Of a stretch of DNA of 64,000 nt, positions 12,064 to 22,404 are shown piece after piece. The number at the start of each line of letters is the position of its first letter. Position 1 is the stretch's first letter. Below the pieces are notes generated by a model, which had not been told where the DNA came from, did no database searches, and saw nothing but the letters and a program-made list of their open reading frames with translations. The position numbers were made by a program, and so were the translations under genes. Where the stretch lies: the NCBI GenBank assembly GCA_021432605.1, contig MU271164.1:62001-126000 (forward strand), in the 5' to 3' direction. This DNA comes from Coniochaeta sp. PMI_546 (lineage: Eukaryota > Ascomycota > Sordariomycetes > Coniochaetales > Coniochaetaceae).

Positions 12064-13974
12064 ATGGACAGATCAATCACCACCGGCTGCTTCGCACTGA
12101 GCAATGCCATCGGCAAGACGTCCTTATCTCTCAGCGCCTTCGTACGGGATGTGCGCGAGTCTCGCTCCGAGATAGATGCGCTTTCCGGCGAGCTGCATTC
12201 GCTCGACGGTGTCCTGGACCTCCTCAAGGATGACGCTTCTTCGTTTCCTGCCACCTTGGCTGCGCGAACCCCAACGGTACTGCAACACTGCACTGCCGTC
12301 ATCAACGAGTTGGAAGGATATGTCATGGTACTGAACAGCAATGAGCTCTCGACGCAGGCGAAGAAGCTCCGGTGGGCGGCCACCAAATCGCACATGGCTA
12401 AGCTGCGGTTGACATTGGATGGCTATAAATCGACACTGGGATTGGCCTTGGATCTGGTCGCCTTCACATCTGCGGCGACGAAGGACTCCGGCAGAGACAG
12501 CCCCACCGAGGCGTCCAACGCGAGCAGGAACTTATCCAAGACGGTGGAGGAAATGGGACGGTTGTCGACAAGGCTGCAAGGCGACTTCCAGAAGAACGCG
12601 GCCCTCCGAAGCTACCTCGACGCACTGCAGCTATACGCCGACTCGACAGGCATCAACCTCGAGCCGGACCACGCCGCCTCCTCCATGAAGTCCGTGAGCG
12701 ATGCGCCCGACAGCGCCATCGAGATGAGCGACGACCCACCCTACAAGAGCTCACCCACCACGCCCGACCTCGCCCTCGCAATCGAAGACATAGACGAGCT
12801 GCTAGACGAGCTCAAAGAGATGCCCAGCAACCGACCGCCCACACCACCACCCCGAAACATGCGCCGATCCCTCTCCGTCAGCAGCGCGGCGCCCCCACCC
12901 ATAGCGCTCGAGCGACCCCCTCTAGCATTGACACCGAACGACTGCACCTTCGTAACCACAATCACCGCCGGGACCGCCGTGGCCGAGCCCCTGCCGCCGC
13001 CCATCAAGCGCACCTTCCTAGGCCGCATGTTCAGCACGAGCAAAAAGCGCGCCCCGTCCTCCTCCTCCGCAGCCTCGATCAAGACCGTCGACTCCCGGCC
13101 GTCGACGGCCGCCAGCACCGCCCCGAGCATCATTGTCCCCGCTGCCCCCGCCGAGAGGCCGGGCGGTCTGGTCCGCCGGGGCAGCCGGCGCATGTCGACC
13201 ACCATCAAGTCCCTCCCCATGTTCAAGGTCGCCGAGGAGCCGGTCGAGACCGACACCGAGCCCAACGCCGTCTTCGGCGTGTCGCTCCAGAAGTCGATCC
13301 AGGTCGCTCACGGGTCGGCCCGGACACGGCACACCACCACCACCGGCAGCGGCAGCAGCAAGGCCAACACCTCGCACCGGGACTTCCCTCTCTGCGTGCA
13401 CAAGTGCGTGCACTTCATCACCAGCGGGACGGAGGAGGGCGTGGCCGTGCCGGACATCTTCGGCGAGCCGGGCGACGCGAGGCGGCTGGCGGCGCTCCGG
13501 CGGCTGTTCTCCGAGGGCCCCACGTACGGCGAGGACATCGACTGGGAGTGGTTCACGGTCTACGAGGCGGCGGACCTGATCCTGGCTTTCCTGGCGGAGC
13601 TGCCCAGGCCGCTCGTGCCCGAGGCCGTGGCCAGGCGGTGGATATCGCTGTCGCGCCAGGCGACGGTCAGCAACGGGTCGAGGACGGACCAGTGCCTTGA
13701 CTTTTGGGAGGAGGCGCTGCTGGGCGTCCGGGGGCCGGCGAGGAATTTGTTGAAGCTCCTGCTTAACTTGTGGGCGGATGTGGCCGAGGCGGCGGACCAC
13801 AATGGTATGACGGCCGAGAGGCTTGCGGGGCGGATTGTGCAGCCGCTGATGCACACTTCTGCGCGGACGTATACGACGGATTACATGCTTGGGTTGGCCT
13901 TTTTGATCCGCAAGCGGTCCGAGTACCTGGCGCTGATGCAGGGGAATAAGGGCAAGGCGAAGGCTGCGTTTTGA
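12064..13974 (+). CDS. STAND-type N-terminal domain fused to a RhoGAP-like domain
   Basis: Single-exon gene of 636 residues. Residues 1 to about 190 form a helical region resembling the fungal N-terminal domain of STAND/NACHT proteins: it opens with a short Ala/Ser helix and continues with the FVRDVRESRSEIDALSGEL type of heptad pattern. A low-complexity linker follows (about 200-400; Pro-, Ser- and Thr-rich, with a basic patch). Residues from about 420 match the RhoGAP fold: FGVSLQKSI at its start, an ADLILAFLAELPRPLVP helix and a late MTAERLAGRIVQPLM helix. In active GAPs the loop IYRxSG carries the arginine finger. Here the equivalent is IFGEPG, with Gly467 at the arginine position, so GAP activity is doubtful. 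It may bind a Rho GTPase without stimulating it. Downstream on the same strand lies a dehydrogenase. Confidence 0.8.
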   Translation: MDRSITTGCFALSNAIGKTSLSLSAFVRDVRESRSEIDALSGELHSLDGVLDLLKDDASSFPATLAARTPTVLQHCTAVINELEGYVMVLNSNELSTQAKKLRWAATKSHMAKLRLTLDGYKSTLGLALDLVAFTSAATKDSGRDSPTEASNASRNLSKTVEEMGRLSTRLQGDFQKNAALRSYLDALQLYADSTGINLEPDHAASSMKSVSDAPDSAIEMSDDPPYKSSPTTPDLALAIEDIDELLDELKEMPSNRPPTPPPRNMRRSLSVSSAAPPPIALERPPLALTPNDCTFVTTITAGTAVAEPLPPPIKRTFLGRMFSTSKKRAPSSSSAASIKTVDSRPSTAASTAPSIIVPAAPAERPGGLVRRGSRRMSTTIKSLPMFKVAEEPVETDTEPNAVFGVSLQKSIQVAHGSARTRHTTTTGSGSSKANTSHRDFPLCVHKCVHFITSGTEEGVAVPDIFGEPGDARRLAALRRLFSEGPTYGEDIDWEWFTVYEAADLILAFLAELPRPLVPEAVARRWISLSRQATVSNGSRTDQCLDFWEEALLGVRGPARNLLKLLLNLWADVAEAADHNGMTAERLAGRIVQPLMHTSARTYTTDYMLGLAFLIRKRSEYLALMQGNKGKAKAAF

Positions 13975-14656
13975 GGGTGTTGGGCGGTTTCTTTGGATGT
14001 ACGACGATGTCAATGTGCTTGATGCCGATGCCGATGCCGAGCGACCATGGCTTTTACCTTACCTGTTTCCTTTCGCTTTTTTGTTGTTGTTTTTTTCAGT
14101 TCGATCGGAGACCCGAGCAAGGAGAAAAGATACCCTGGAGCGCTTGATTCGAAAATATGATTGGAGCTCGTGTTACACTCGTCGTGGGTTGCGCCCGCTG
14201 GCAGGTCTGATTATGCTTATGCTTATGCTTACTGGATAAGAGAGGTGTGTGCTGGGGTTGGTCGTCAGCCATTGTGTTGGTCGTAAATGGAATCAATGTT
14301 GATGTTTCCGTCCACTTGCTATCACTAATCCTCCTCCTCCTGAGTGAACTACTGACACAAAAGTGCTCGACATGATGATTCATCAAATCGTTGGGGAAGA
14401 CATTTCTGATTTGTGAGCTGCATCTGGGCGGAATTCCATCTGGGTCTTCTCTTAGCGTCCGGCGTTTGCTTAACTCCTTGCGTAAGGTACGTCAGGGTTT
14501 CAGCTTCATGTCTGCCTGCTGTGCTATATAATTTATATAACTGCTTAAATTATCATACCGTTGTCGCCAGTTGAACGGAGTAAAACCTGTCTGAACGACA
14601 TCGCCACTTCAGATCTCAACTGTATCGCTGTCTGAACCCCCCTCGCAATACCAAGG
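13975..14656. other. Intergenic region with short tandem repeats
   Basis: 3' flank of the RhoGAP-like gene and promoter of the dehydrogenase. It contains three GATGCC units near 14020-14040 and three TTATGC units at about 14211-14229. No gene seen. Confidence 0.6.
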
Positions 14657-15816
14657 ATGTCTCTCGCAGCAAAGACGATCGTAGCCACCGGAGTGTCCTC
14701 CGGCTTGGTAAGCAGCTGAAACCTCCCCCCTCAAGTAAACAGAGAAGCTGATAACATCGACACAGGGATTCGAAGCAATCAAGCAACTCCTCGGCCAGAG
14801 TCAAGCTTACAAGGTCATACTCGGCGCCAGAGATACGGCCAGGACCCAGAAGGCATATGACGATGTCGCCTACGATCGCGCAAAGCACAGCCTGGCCATC
14901 CTGCCCCTCGAGCTGTCTGATCTCAAGACCGTCAAGTCCTTTGCCCAGCAGACGCTCGACAAGCTCGGCCAGGACAAGATCGACTACCTGCTGCTCAACG
15001 CCGGGGCGACCCAGGGCAAAGACGAGCCGGAACCACGTGAGGCGAAGTGGTGCAAGAGCTACATCATCAACCACCTCTGTAAGACCCGCCCCTCCCCCTT
15101 TGCACTACTTGTCATACCCCGTTTGCTGACTTGGCATTATCGCTTTTAGCACAGCACTATCTAGCCCATCTACTAAAGGACAAGCTGGTAGCGTCAAAGT
15201 CGCGCATCGTCGTGGTGTCCTCCGGGGCAATCCGCGGAGCAAAACCAGGTACGCAAGGGCCTATCCGACTGAGAATGCATTCCAAGCTAACGCAGCTCAT
15301 TTTTTTTGTTCATCGACAGATGCCCTGGACAAGGACCTGCGCGCCGGATCCGGTGCGGAGCCCTTCACGCTCTACGGCGAGACGAAGTTCGTCCAGCTGC
15401 TGGGCGCGCACTGGTGGAGGCGTCAGTTGGCCGGCTCGTGCACCGTCGTCGCCGTCTCGCCGGGTCTCATCCCCGGGACCGGACTCGGCAGGGGTTCGGG
15501 CATTCAGCTGACTATGGATATGCCGGATGCCAAGCCGGTTTCTCAGGGTAAGAAGAGCCAATCTCTGTGGTTTTTTATTTTTCGTCGCCGAACATGGGTT
15601 TGCTAACTGCTTGGGTCACCGCACGCAGGTGCTTCCAACATCCTCCGCGCTTTGACGGTGGACGACTTCCCGGATGACCCAGACCAGATCTTCTTGACCA
15701 GCTGGGGCGAGTGGTGGAGCAAGGACGTGTTTGCTCACAGCCTGGATAAGGACCTTCAGGACAAATGGTGCCCAGGCAAGGAGGAGATTGAGAGGGAAGC
15801 GGGACTGGCTGCTTAG
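14657..15816 (+). CDS. Short-chain dehydrogenase/reductase (SDR)
   Basis: NAD(P)-dependent oxidoreductase with a Rossmann fold. Five exons: 14657-14707, 14766-15078, 15150-15248, 15320-15547 and 15629-15816, giving 292 residues. The cofactor motif TGVSSGLG is split by intron 1. The family's NAG signature appears as LLLNAGAT, the catalytic Ser lies in VVVSSGAI, and the Tyr/Lys pair is in YGETK. The protein has no signal peptide, so a cytosolic enzyme is likely. The C-terminal third (SWGEWWSKDVF region) is longer than a minimal SDR and Trp-rich, as in fungal light-inducible-type SDRs. Substrate is not predictable. It follows the RhoGAP-like gene with a 680-bp gap, so it has its own promoter. 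Confidence 0.9.
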
Positions 15817-18800
15817 GTGGTGACTCGGTAAGCTGATGTTCCTCGACAATCGGCTCATGGTGGTTAGGTGAGACGGGTACTTTAAGTACGATGGCGGAGG
15901 CATGCAGCGGTTGCTTCAGTCCAGTCAGTGGTTACTGTAGGCAATATGACGGCGGCTCTGGATCTTGCTCGACCGTGAACAGAGCATGTTCTGAATGGAG
16001 TCATAGTGTAATGGTAGCAGGTCCGTCAATAGGCTCAGTATGAAGATGGCCGTTTGTCCGTCCGAGGTTATGTTAATCATGTAAAACACGTCTGGCGGCG
16101 GACACATTGTTGCTTGACATTGATGCACGGGGAACAGGCAACTGCTCAACGAGAGTCTTGTCGGAGCATACATCGTGCTACATTACCGCCCCTTCTGTCC
16201 GTCGAGTATCGTGACGAGACCAAGTGACCGCAAACAGACGGCTGTCCACATGCGTTTGTATTGTACAGCTCGTGCCGCTTGTTGCACAGGTCTCCAGTCA
16301 GAGAAACGCATCCATGTTTTGTTCTAGATCAGAAGAACGACCGCAGATGATGACATGGCATCTGATCTGATATCTGTCGACTCTCGAGGCCGCAGCTAAG
16401 GCTTGGGATCAACAGTGCTCCTGACGGTGCGAGCAACCGACTTTGCGTCCAAAGGCGACGCTACTTTACAAGAGCTGGGAGGCGATACACGGTAACCCGT
16501 ATTCGCACGCGACTTTCTTTGAAATTGCCGTATCTGTTTAGGTGGCTCGACGAGTAGCTGTCTGCTTGAGAACAGTCGACCCTGAGACGCCAAAGCACAC
16601 CGTGGCTCGAGGCCCAGTTAGGTCCAGGTACGACAGCCGTGTTTGCGTTTTGCCCTACCCGGTTGTCGAGAATTACCCCGAGTCTGTCCAACCGGGAATG
16701 TTTGGGGTCCACAAGCGGCGCGTGTTCCCTCGCAGTAGGCACGAGGTATGTCTCGCAAAGAACAGATTGTGTCTCGGAAGAGCCGCAGAGATCCACCACG
16801 GTCCGCTTATCAGAAGACTGGGTACACATGTCCTGTGGTAGACTGGGGTGTTGATATGAAAGCCTTTAGAAGCATTCTTCTATACATACGCCTCTGCGTA
16901 GTGGAACACGGCATATCAGTTTGTTTGTGTCAAGGCTGCCGATCACCTTCCAACTGCCGACATGTCCCGAGAGATGGCACGTCACCCGGAGAATACCAGG
17001 GTCACTGTCGACCGTGTAAGATGAAAACTGGGAGCGGGTGAGGATCGCCGCTCCGCACGCTGTGTCTCCGTGGCTGCTCGTGTTTCAACGTTTCTCCACG
17101 GTGAGCGGGATTCACCTTAGATGTCTGGATGTGAGATGAGTGCTCCATATCCTCAGTTTCAGGTCTTGGTCAAATGTGGGCAATGTGGGCAGAGATACTG
17201 CACTGAAGATCTCTGCGGAGCTTGGAGAAGGACCAAAACACTTGGCTCACAGTGCTCACAGCCTCACCGGCAGGCAAAAAAGGCTTCTCCACAGCGTGTT
17301 CGGAAATAGAAGCCGTTCGAGTGTTTGAGACCGACGATTGGCGAAAAGATGCAGATACGATCTTCGTGACCGAAGTTTGCATCGACAGGGCGGTGGATCA
17401 CTGATGTTCAGGAGTTTATCACATACACTACATAGTACACGTGAAGCTTTCTTGAATCGTAGTGCACAGAAATTCCGGAGAATTCATCGACGAAACTATG
17501 AAACTATCGACTGCACAGCCCAGGATCGATCGACTTGCATTTGCCGCAATGGGTGGATGCATGTGGCATGCTGTGTATTGTGATGGGTAACGTATCTCAT
17601 GTATACGCGTCTGTTGCAAAGAAGCTCAATGTTGAACATCAACAACTCGGTCCAGTTTTACTCTCCATATTTGGCATCGTGTACATACACGTGTATAAAG
17701 TGTAGCTCTGTTGTTGTGTTGAGACGAGCCACCAGCGACATCGGCAACCAACCAGGAAACATCGAGATGTCTTCAAGATGACGCAATTTCGGTCCGTCCT
17801 GCTCTGGTACCTTGCGACAGCGACTCTTGCAGGCTTTTGGCGTCTGCCGCTAAGGAAGGAGCCAATCTCTGTCTCTTGGCGGAGCTGGGCGGTTCCTTCT
17901 TTGGGGACGCTAGTCCGGACGGCAACCCCACGTGCGTGCAGGATGGCTCCTTCCGAAGCCAGACCTGCCAGAGATTCAGTTGCTTGACAGAAGGAGTGGC
18001 TTGAAGAAATCGATTCAGTGGAAGCTGATTTGGTCTCTGCAGACGCGCTGATTGGAGGATGATTTCGACTAGACTCAGGCAATGCATTTTGGCATTTCGT
18101 CCAATAATCATAACGCCATCCATAGTCGCCTCTGTGCTCAATACCATCATCTGAGATTCAGGTACCGCACTGGTTTTGTGCAGAAGATGCTGTACTACAT
18201 TTTCTATCTCCGCTCAGCAGAGTCAACCGAATCAAACCTGCGAGACTTTCAGGAACTTGCCCGGGATGTGGAGGGGGTGTGTAGTTGATACCAATCCACT
18301 GATGTGTACATACGTACCTTAGTATATGTCGCGCGGCTTGTTGAAAAGGAGACGAGGCAGTTTCTGTCGGAATTTTCATCTCAAATGTTCTCCAGGTCCC
18401 GCCAGTCCCACCAAAAGCCCCACGGGAAATGCGTCCCAAGCCTTCCTTGTAGTGTACTGCTTGTGTGGCAGCTGTGTGGCAGGTCAAGACTGTGTGGACG
18501 AGCCGATCTTTGCCCCTCCCTCCATCTCCTTTTTTTCTGCAAAGCTATCTGGATAGCTTACTGGACTATCCTGACTAGCCTGACTAGCGGTTTGCACCCC
18601 GGTTAATGGCTAATTAAAGCACCTTTACCCTCGACACTATCTCGACACACCCTTTTTCTAGGTATCCTACCTGGACTGCTGTTACTGCTGTACTGCTGCA
18701 CTTCGCCTTTTCCGTCCTCGCCTCGCCTCGTCTCCCCTCTTCCAACCTTATCGTCGTCTCTCCCGGTAGACGCAAGTCTCGTCCTCTTTCCACTCGTTTT

Positions 18801-19123
18801 CCTCAGTCAAGCCTTGTGTTTTGCGTGTTCAACTGCTACCGGTGCATCTATCTGCCGTGTCGATGCCATAAACTACCTCACGATCGCTTATAAGTCACGT
18901 ATTCTGTGATATCACTACACTCGTTTAAATCTGCTGGATGACGGACCGACAAGTTTAGTCGCAACCCGCATCCTCAGACCCCAAAACACGCAAATACTGG
19001 CTCAACTCAATTGTTACCGAGCCATATCACTCCTCAGCGTTGCGAACCCAAAGGTGGAACCCGACCCTGAGGTGGCAACGAGTAACTCAACGCATCTAAT
19101 AAACGACCGCCGTGTCTGGCACG
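15817..19123. other. 3.3-kb intergenic region, with a pyrimidine-rich leader before the GT31-like gene
   Basis: No gene with a motif or a consistent splice chain was found. The right end (about 18620-18800) is strongly CT-rich on the plus strand, with runs of CTGCTG and CCTCGCCTCG, as in the promoter or 5' leader of well-expressed fungal genes. It probably belongs to the glycosyltransferase gene. Confidence 0.5.
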
Positions 19124-20824
19124 ATGGGTGCGAAGATGCCCGCCCCGGTGCACCGGTGCTTCAACATGCGCAACCCAGTCGCGAAAGCAGTCGTGCTCTC
19201 GGTGATGCTTCTCTTGCTTCTGGGCACGATGCTAAGGACAGACTCTATGGACGTGAAGAACGCCATAGTAAAAACTGCAAATGCAGCAAAGGCTTCCATG
19301 TCTACGCAAGAACCCCTGGACAAGCAGGTTCCTGAAATACCGGACGCGCCAGCGGAAGCCGACATCGACGAGGAGCAGGACAAGCCAGGACACGCCACTC
19401 CCGTCGTCTACACCAACACATCCCACGCCATGAATTGTGACCGCGACATGGAGAAGCTGCTTGTACTGCAAGACAAGTACGGCCTCGACTCCAAGTTCGA
19501 GTACACCAAGCGCTATGTCAGGATCAGTCGCCAGAACATCAAGCGGAAGTCCATCACCAAGCTCAACCAGAAGTTCCTGCCCGAGAAGCCGCAGGTCGTG
19601 GACATGACCAAGCAGTCGCCCCTGATCCAGGCGCATACTTGCGAAGAACCGCTTGTGGTCCCGGTCACAAACTCACCATACCCCAACACCGCGAATGCCT
19701 CGGACTTCATCTTTGGCGTGTCGACGACCTACAAGCGGTTCAAGGACCCGCGGACAAGCTCCATCCACGAGTGGACCTACTGGCTGACTGACGGCAAGGG
19801 CAAGTCCAACGGTGGAAAGCTCGTCCTGCTGCTGCTTGACGCGAGCGAGGAGGAATTGGTCGACGCCTGGACACGGCTGGACGCTGCTGGCATCGATGTC
19901 GATGTGTACCAGTCGGACTCGTCATTGGAGATGGCCGTGCGCTACCTGACTCTCGTGCCGACTCTGTACAACCATCCCGACAGGGCGGGTCGCAAATGGG
20001 TTGTCACCTGCGATGACGACACCTTCTTCCCCTCTTTCAACGCCCTCACCGAGAAGTTTGAGGAGTACGACCACACGATGCCCATGTACATTGGCACGCT
20101 GTCCGAAGATGTCAACAACGTCGACCGCCATGGTGCGCAGGCTTTCGGTGGCGGCGGCGTGTTTCTGAGCGTCCCGTTGGCCAAGATGATCACGGAGAAA
20201 TACGACAGCTGCAAGACGCCGGAGAAGATCCAGCAGGCCAACACCGGCTGGGGCCCACAGGGAGATGTCCTGCTCCGAAAGTGCATCTATGAGAACTCCG
20301 AGGTCAAGCTCACCACCCTGTGGGATCTGTGGCAGCTGGACCTCTACGGCGACCCGTCTGGCTTTTATGAGAGTGGAATCAAACCGCTCTCCCTTCACCA
20401 TTACCGTGGCGGCGGCTGGCACATTGCCCTTCCGTGGCAGTACACCAAGATTGCCCACCTGTGCGGCGAGGACTGCACCCTCCAGCGCTTCAGGACCAAG
20501 GACAACTACGTCATCTCGAACGGGTTCTCTGTCGCGTACTATCCCAAGGGGATCGACTTCAGCTTCGGCCAGCTGGAGCGGACGTTCCATCCGGCTCCGG
20601 AGGACAAGGGCTGGAACCTGGACTACATGTTCGGTCCACAGCGGCCGTCGCTGCACAAGACGGGCCGCAAGATGTCGTGGGACGGGCAAGAGACCATGGT
20701 CAACGCGGACGGGAGCGTGAGCCAGATCTACGTCCGCAAGGCCAACGACTGGCGGTGGAAGACGCCGGACGGAGAGCCGATGAGCAAGATGGACGGAGTC
20801 ATCGAGCTGGTGTGGATCCTGTGA
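19124..20824 (+). CDS. GT31/Fringe-like glycosyltransferase, type II membrane protein
   Basis: Intronless gene of 566 residues. A short cytosolic N-terminus is followed by one signal anchor at about residues 18-38 (VVLSVMLLLLLGTML), an acidic stem, and a luminal catalytic domain. The metal-binding DxD motif is CDDDTFF, with DDD at residues 297-299, followed by IGTLSED and the FGGGGVFLS turn characteristic of fungal Fringe/GT31-like (DUF604-type) enzymes. The conserved GWGPQGD and LHHYRGGGWH segments follow. It is therefore likely to add a sugar to glycans in the Golgi; donor and acceptor are unknown. The start is the ATG at 19124; another ATG four codons on (19136) is possible. A GT71-like gene lies 4 kb downstream on the same strand. 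Confidence 0.88.
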   Translation: MGAKMPAPVHRCFNMRNPVAKAVVLSVMLLLLLGTMLRTDSMDVKNAIVKTANAAKASMSTQEPLDKQVPEIPDAPAEADIDEEQDKPGHATPVVYTNTSHAMNCDRDMEKLLVLQDKYGLDSKFEYTKRYVRISRQNIKRKSITKLNQKFLPEKPQVVDMTKQSPLIQAHTCEEPLVVPVTNSPYPNTANASDFIFGVSTTYKRFKDPRTSSIHEWTYWLTDGKGKSNGGKLVLLLLDASEEELVDAWTRLDAAGIDVDVYQSDSSLEMAVRYLTLVPTLYNHPDRAGRKWVVTCDDDTFFPSFNALTEKFEEYDHTMPMYIGTLSEDVNNVDRHGAQAFGGGGVFLSVPLAKMITEKYDSCKTPEKIQQANTGWGPQGDVLLRKCIYENSEVKLTTLWDLWQLDLYGDPSGFYESGIKPLSLHHYRGGGWHIALPWQYTKIAHLCGEDCTLQRFRTKDNYVISNGFSVAYYPKGIDFSFGQLERTFHPAPEDKGWNLDYMFGPQRPSLHKTGRKMSWDGQETMVNADGSVSQIYVRKANDWRWKTPDGEPMSKMDGVIELVWIL

Positions 20825-22404
20825 GTGTGAGAGGGCTAGGATCAATTTGATTGCATTTTCCAGCGGTATTGGACGGAAAGGGGTCCGATGACACATGAAC
20901 CGACGAACAACCTACGACAACACAAGAAGACATCACGATAGAGGCTCGACTTTCGTTCGGCCTTCTCAAGAAGAGGAGAGATTACCGACTTTTTTCTTCA
21001 TCATTTTCCATCCTCTTGGGAACATTTTTGTCCTTCCAAGCATTGAGCCCGGCGTTCTCATATTTGGGCTCCTCTCTCTGGACCCTTTTTCATTTTGACA
21101 TTCATCTGGGCGACTGGCATCGCATCACGGGTGGACCAACAGCACAAACAAGCATCAGCATATACCCCGAATGGTAATCTAATCGCTCCTCACCAAGTCG
21201 GTCATTACCATAACTTTTCTGTTTCGCGGAACTTTCATCGAATGGCGACAGAGCCAGGGGCGGACACGGACTGGTTGTCGCCTATCTGTCACAGCGATGA
21301 TTGGCATCCGCGGACCGCATCTTGGCAGCGAGGGTCGGCATGATTGCTCGGGTGTCTTTTTCTCGGGGGATTTGTCTGGTCATTCTGTACATATAGACTT
21401 GGGATAGAGTGCGGGACCATCGCCTCGTTTTAGACGGTGCTTTTTTTTTTTCTCTTTTTCTTTTTCTTCCGTTTTTTTAACTCATTTTTCATTCCCTCTT
21501 CGCATTTCAGTTTGACTGTTGTTGGAGACGTCGGAGGGGTGTTGGAGGCTTCTTGTACATAGTATCTATCGATGTATGGACATGGGACACTTGGGCGGTC
21601 AGGATGACTGACCCTATTGATGATACTGGGAAATGGCACTCGGAACGCGAGTCTCATGGTCTGACGGCATGAGAGACAGATGGGCTGAATGGAGCCGTCT
21701 GCGCAGCATGCCACAGTGGCAGGCATAAAATAGACGGCAATCGAGGATTGTTGGACAACATGTTGCAGCCAGTATTATCTGTTTAACTGTGTTGAAATGT
21801 GACATATACTGACTGCTCGAGGATCCTGTGTAGAACATTGCTGTGATTCGAGTCGACAAGTCAAGCCACCGGAGTTCGAACCAGGCCTGGACATGTGATA
21901 GACCGTCTGTTCTCTTTCTTTTGGCGATGCAACCACTGAGCAATCAGGCAGCATGTTTAGTGCCACAGGCTAAGGTACATAGTGGTAAAGGTACCCCATT
22001 GCTCAGCCACAGTGCATGACATCAGAGCAGGCCAATCGACCTGAGCAGCCCAGATGGCAACTAGATTCACCACCAAAGCCACCAAGGGACCGTCACTGTG
22101 CCGCGTATGTAAAGCTGGCGCTGTTAGAGTCTAGATCCTGATTCACAGAGAATTACGCGTATCTACACGTGTAACTTGTGCACCGGTATAAGTATTGCCT
22201 CATTCCTCTCGACCACTCTCCCCTCTATCTCCCTTGGACATATCTGCTTTACCCCTCCAAGGCCGACGACCCCTCTCCTCCATCGACTTCCATCGACGAA
22301 ACATACAATTATTCTTGCACGACACACCTCAATCCGGACTTCAACCTACACGAGCATCTACTTCTGAACCTTGAGAGTCTCTTTTACCTCGAGAACCACC
22401 CATC
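20825..22404. other. Intergenic region between the GT31-like and SYLF genes
   Basis: No gene seen. It includes a T/CT-rich tract at about 21440-21480 in the 3' flank of the glycosyltransferase. The CT-rich leader and TATA-like element of the SYLF gene lie at the right end. A tRNA-like B-box match near 21870 was examined and rejected. Confidence 0.55.
22187..22193 (+). promoter_or_regulatory. TATA-like element upstream of the SYLF gene
   Basis: TATAAGT lies 212 bp before the ATG and is followed by a long pyrimidine-rich leader (CTCTCCCCTCTATCTCCC and similar). The distance implies a 5' leader of roughly 170 nt if the element is used. Confidence 0.4.

Noticed and set aside
13018-14013. 331-codon minus-strand frame opposite the RhoGAP-like gene
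   Set aside because: Arg/Pro/Gly-rich shadow of the real plus-strand gene; no domain.
21441-21478. Poly-T/CT tract as a possible retroposon tail
   Set aside because: No target-site duplication or element body is seen; it fits a 3' flank of the glycosyltransferase gene.
21853-21962. tRNA-like A box and B box (GGTTCGAAC) on the minus strand
   Set aside because: The D, anticodon and acceptor stems cannot be formed and the T loop has an extra base; at most a relic.
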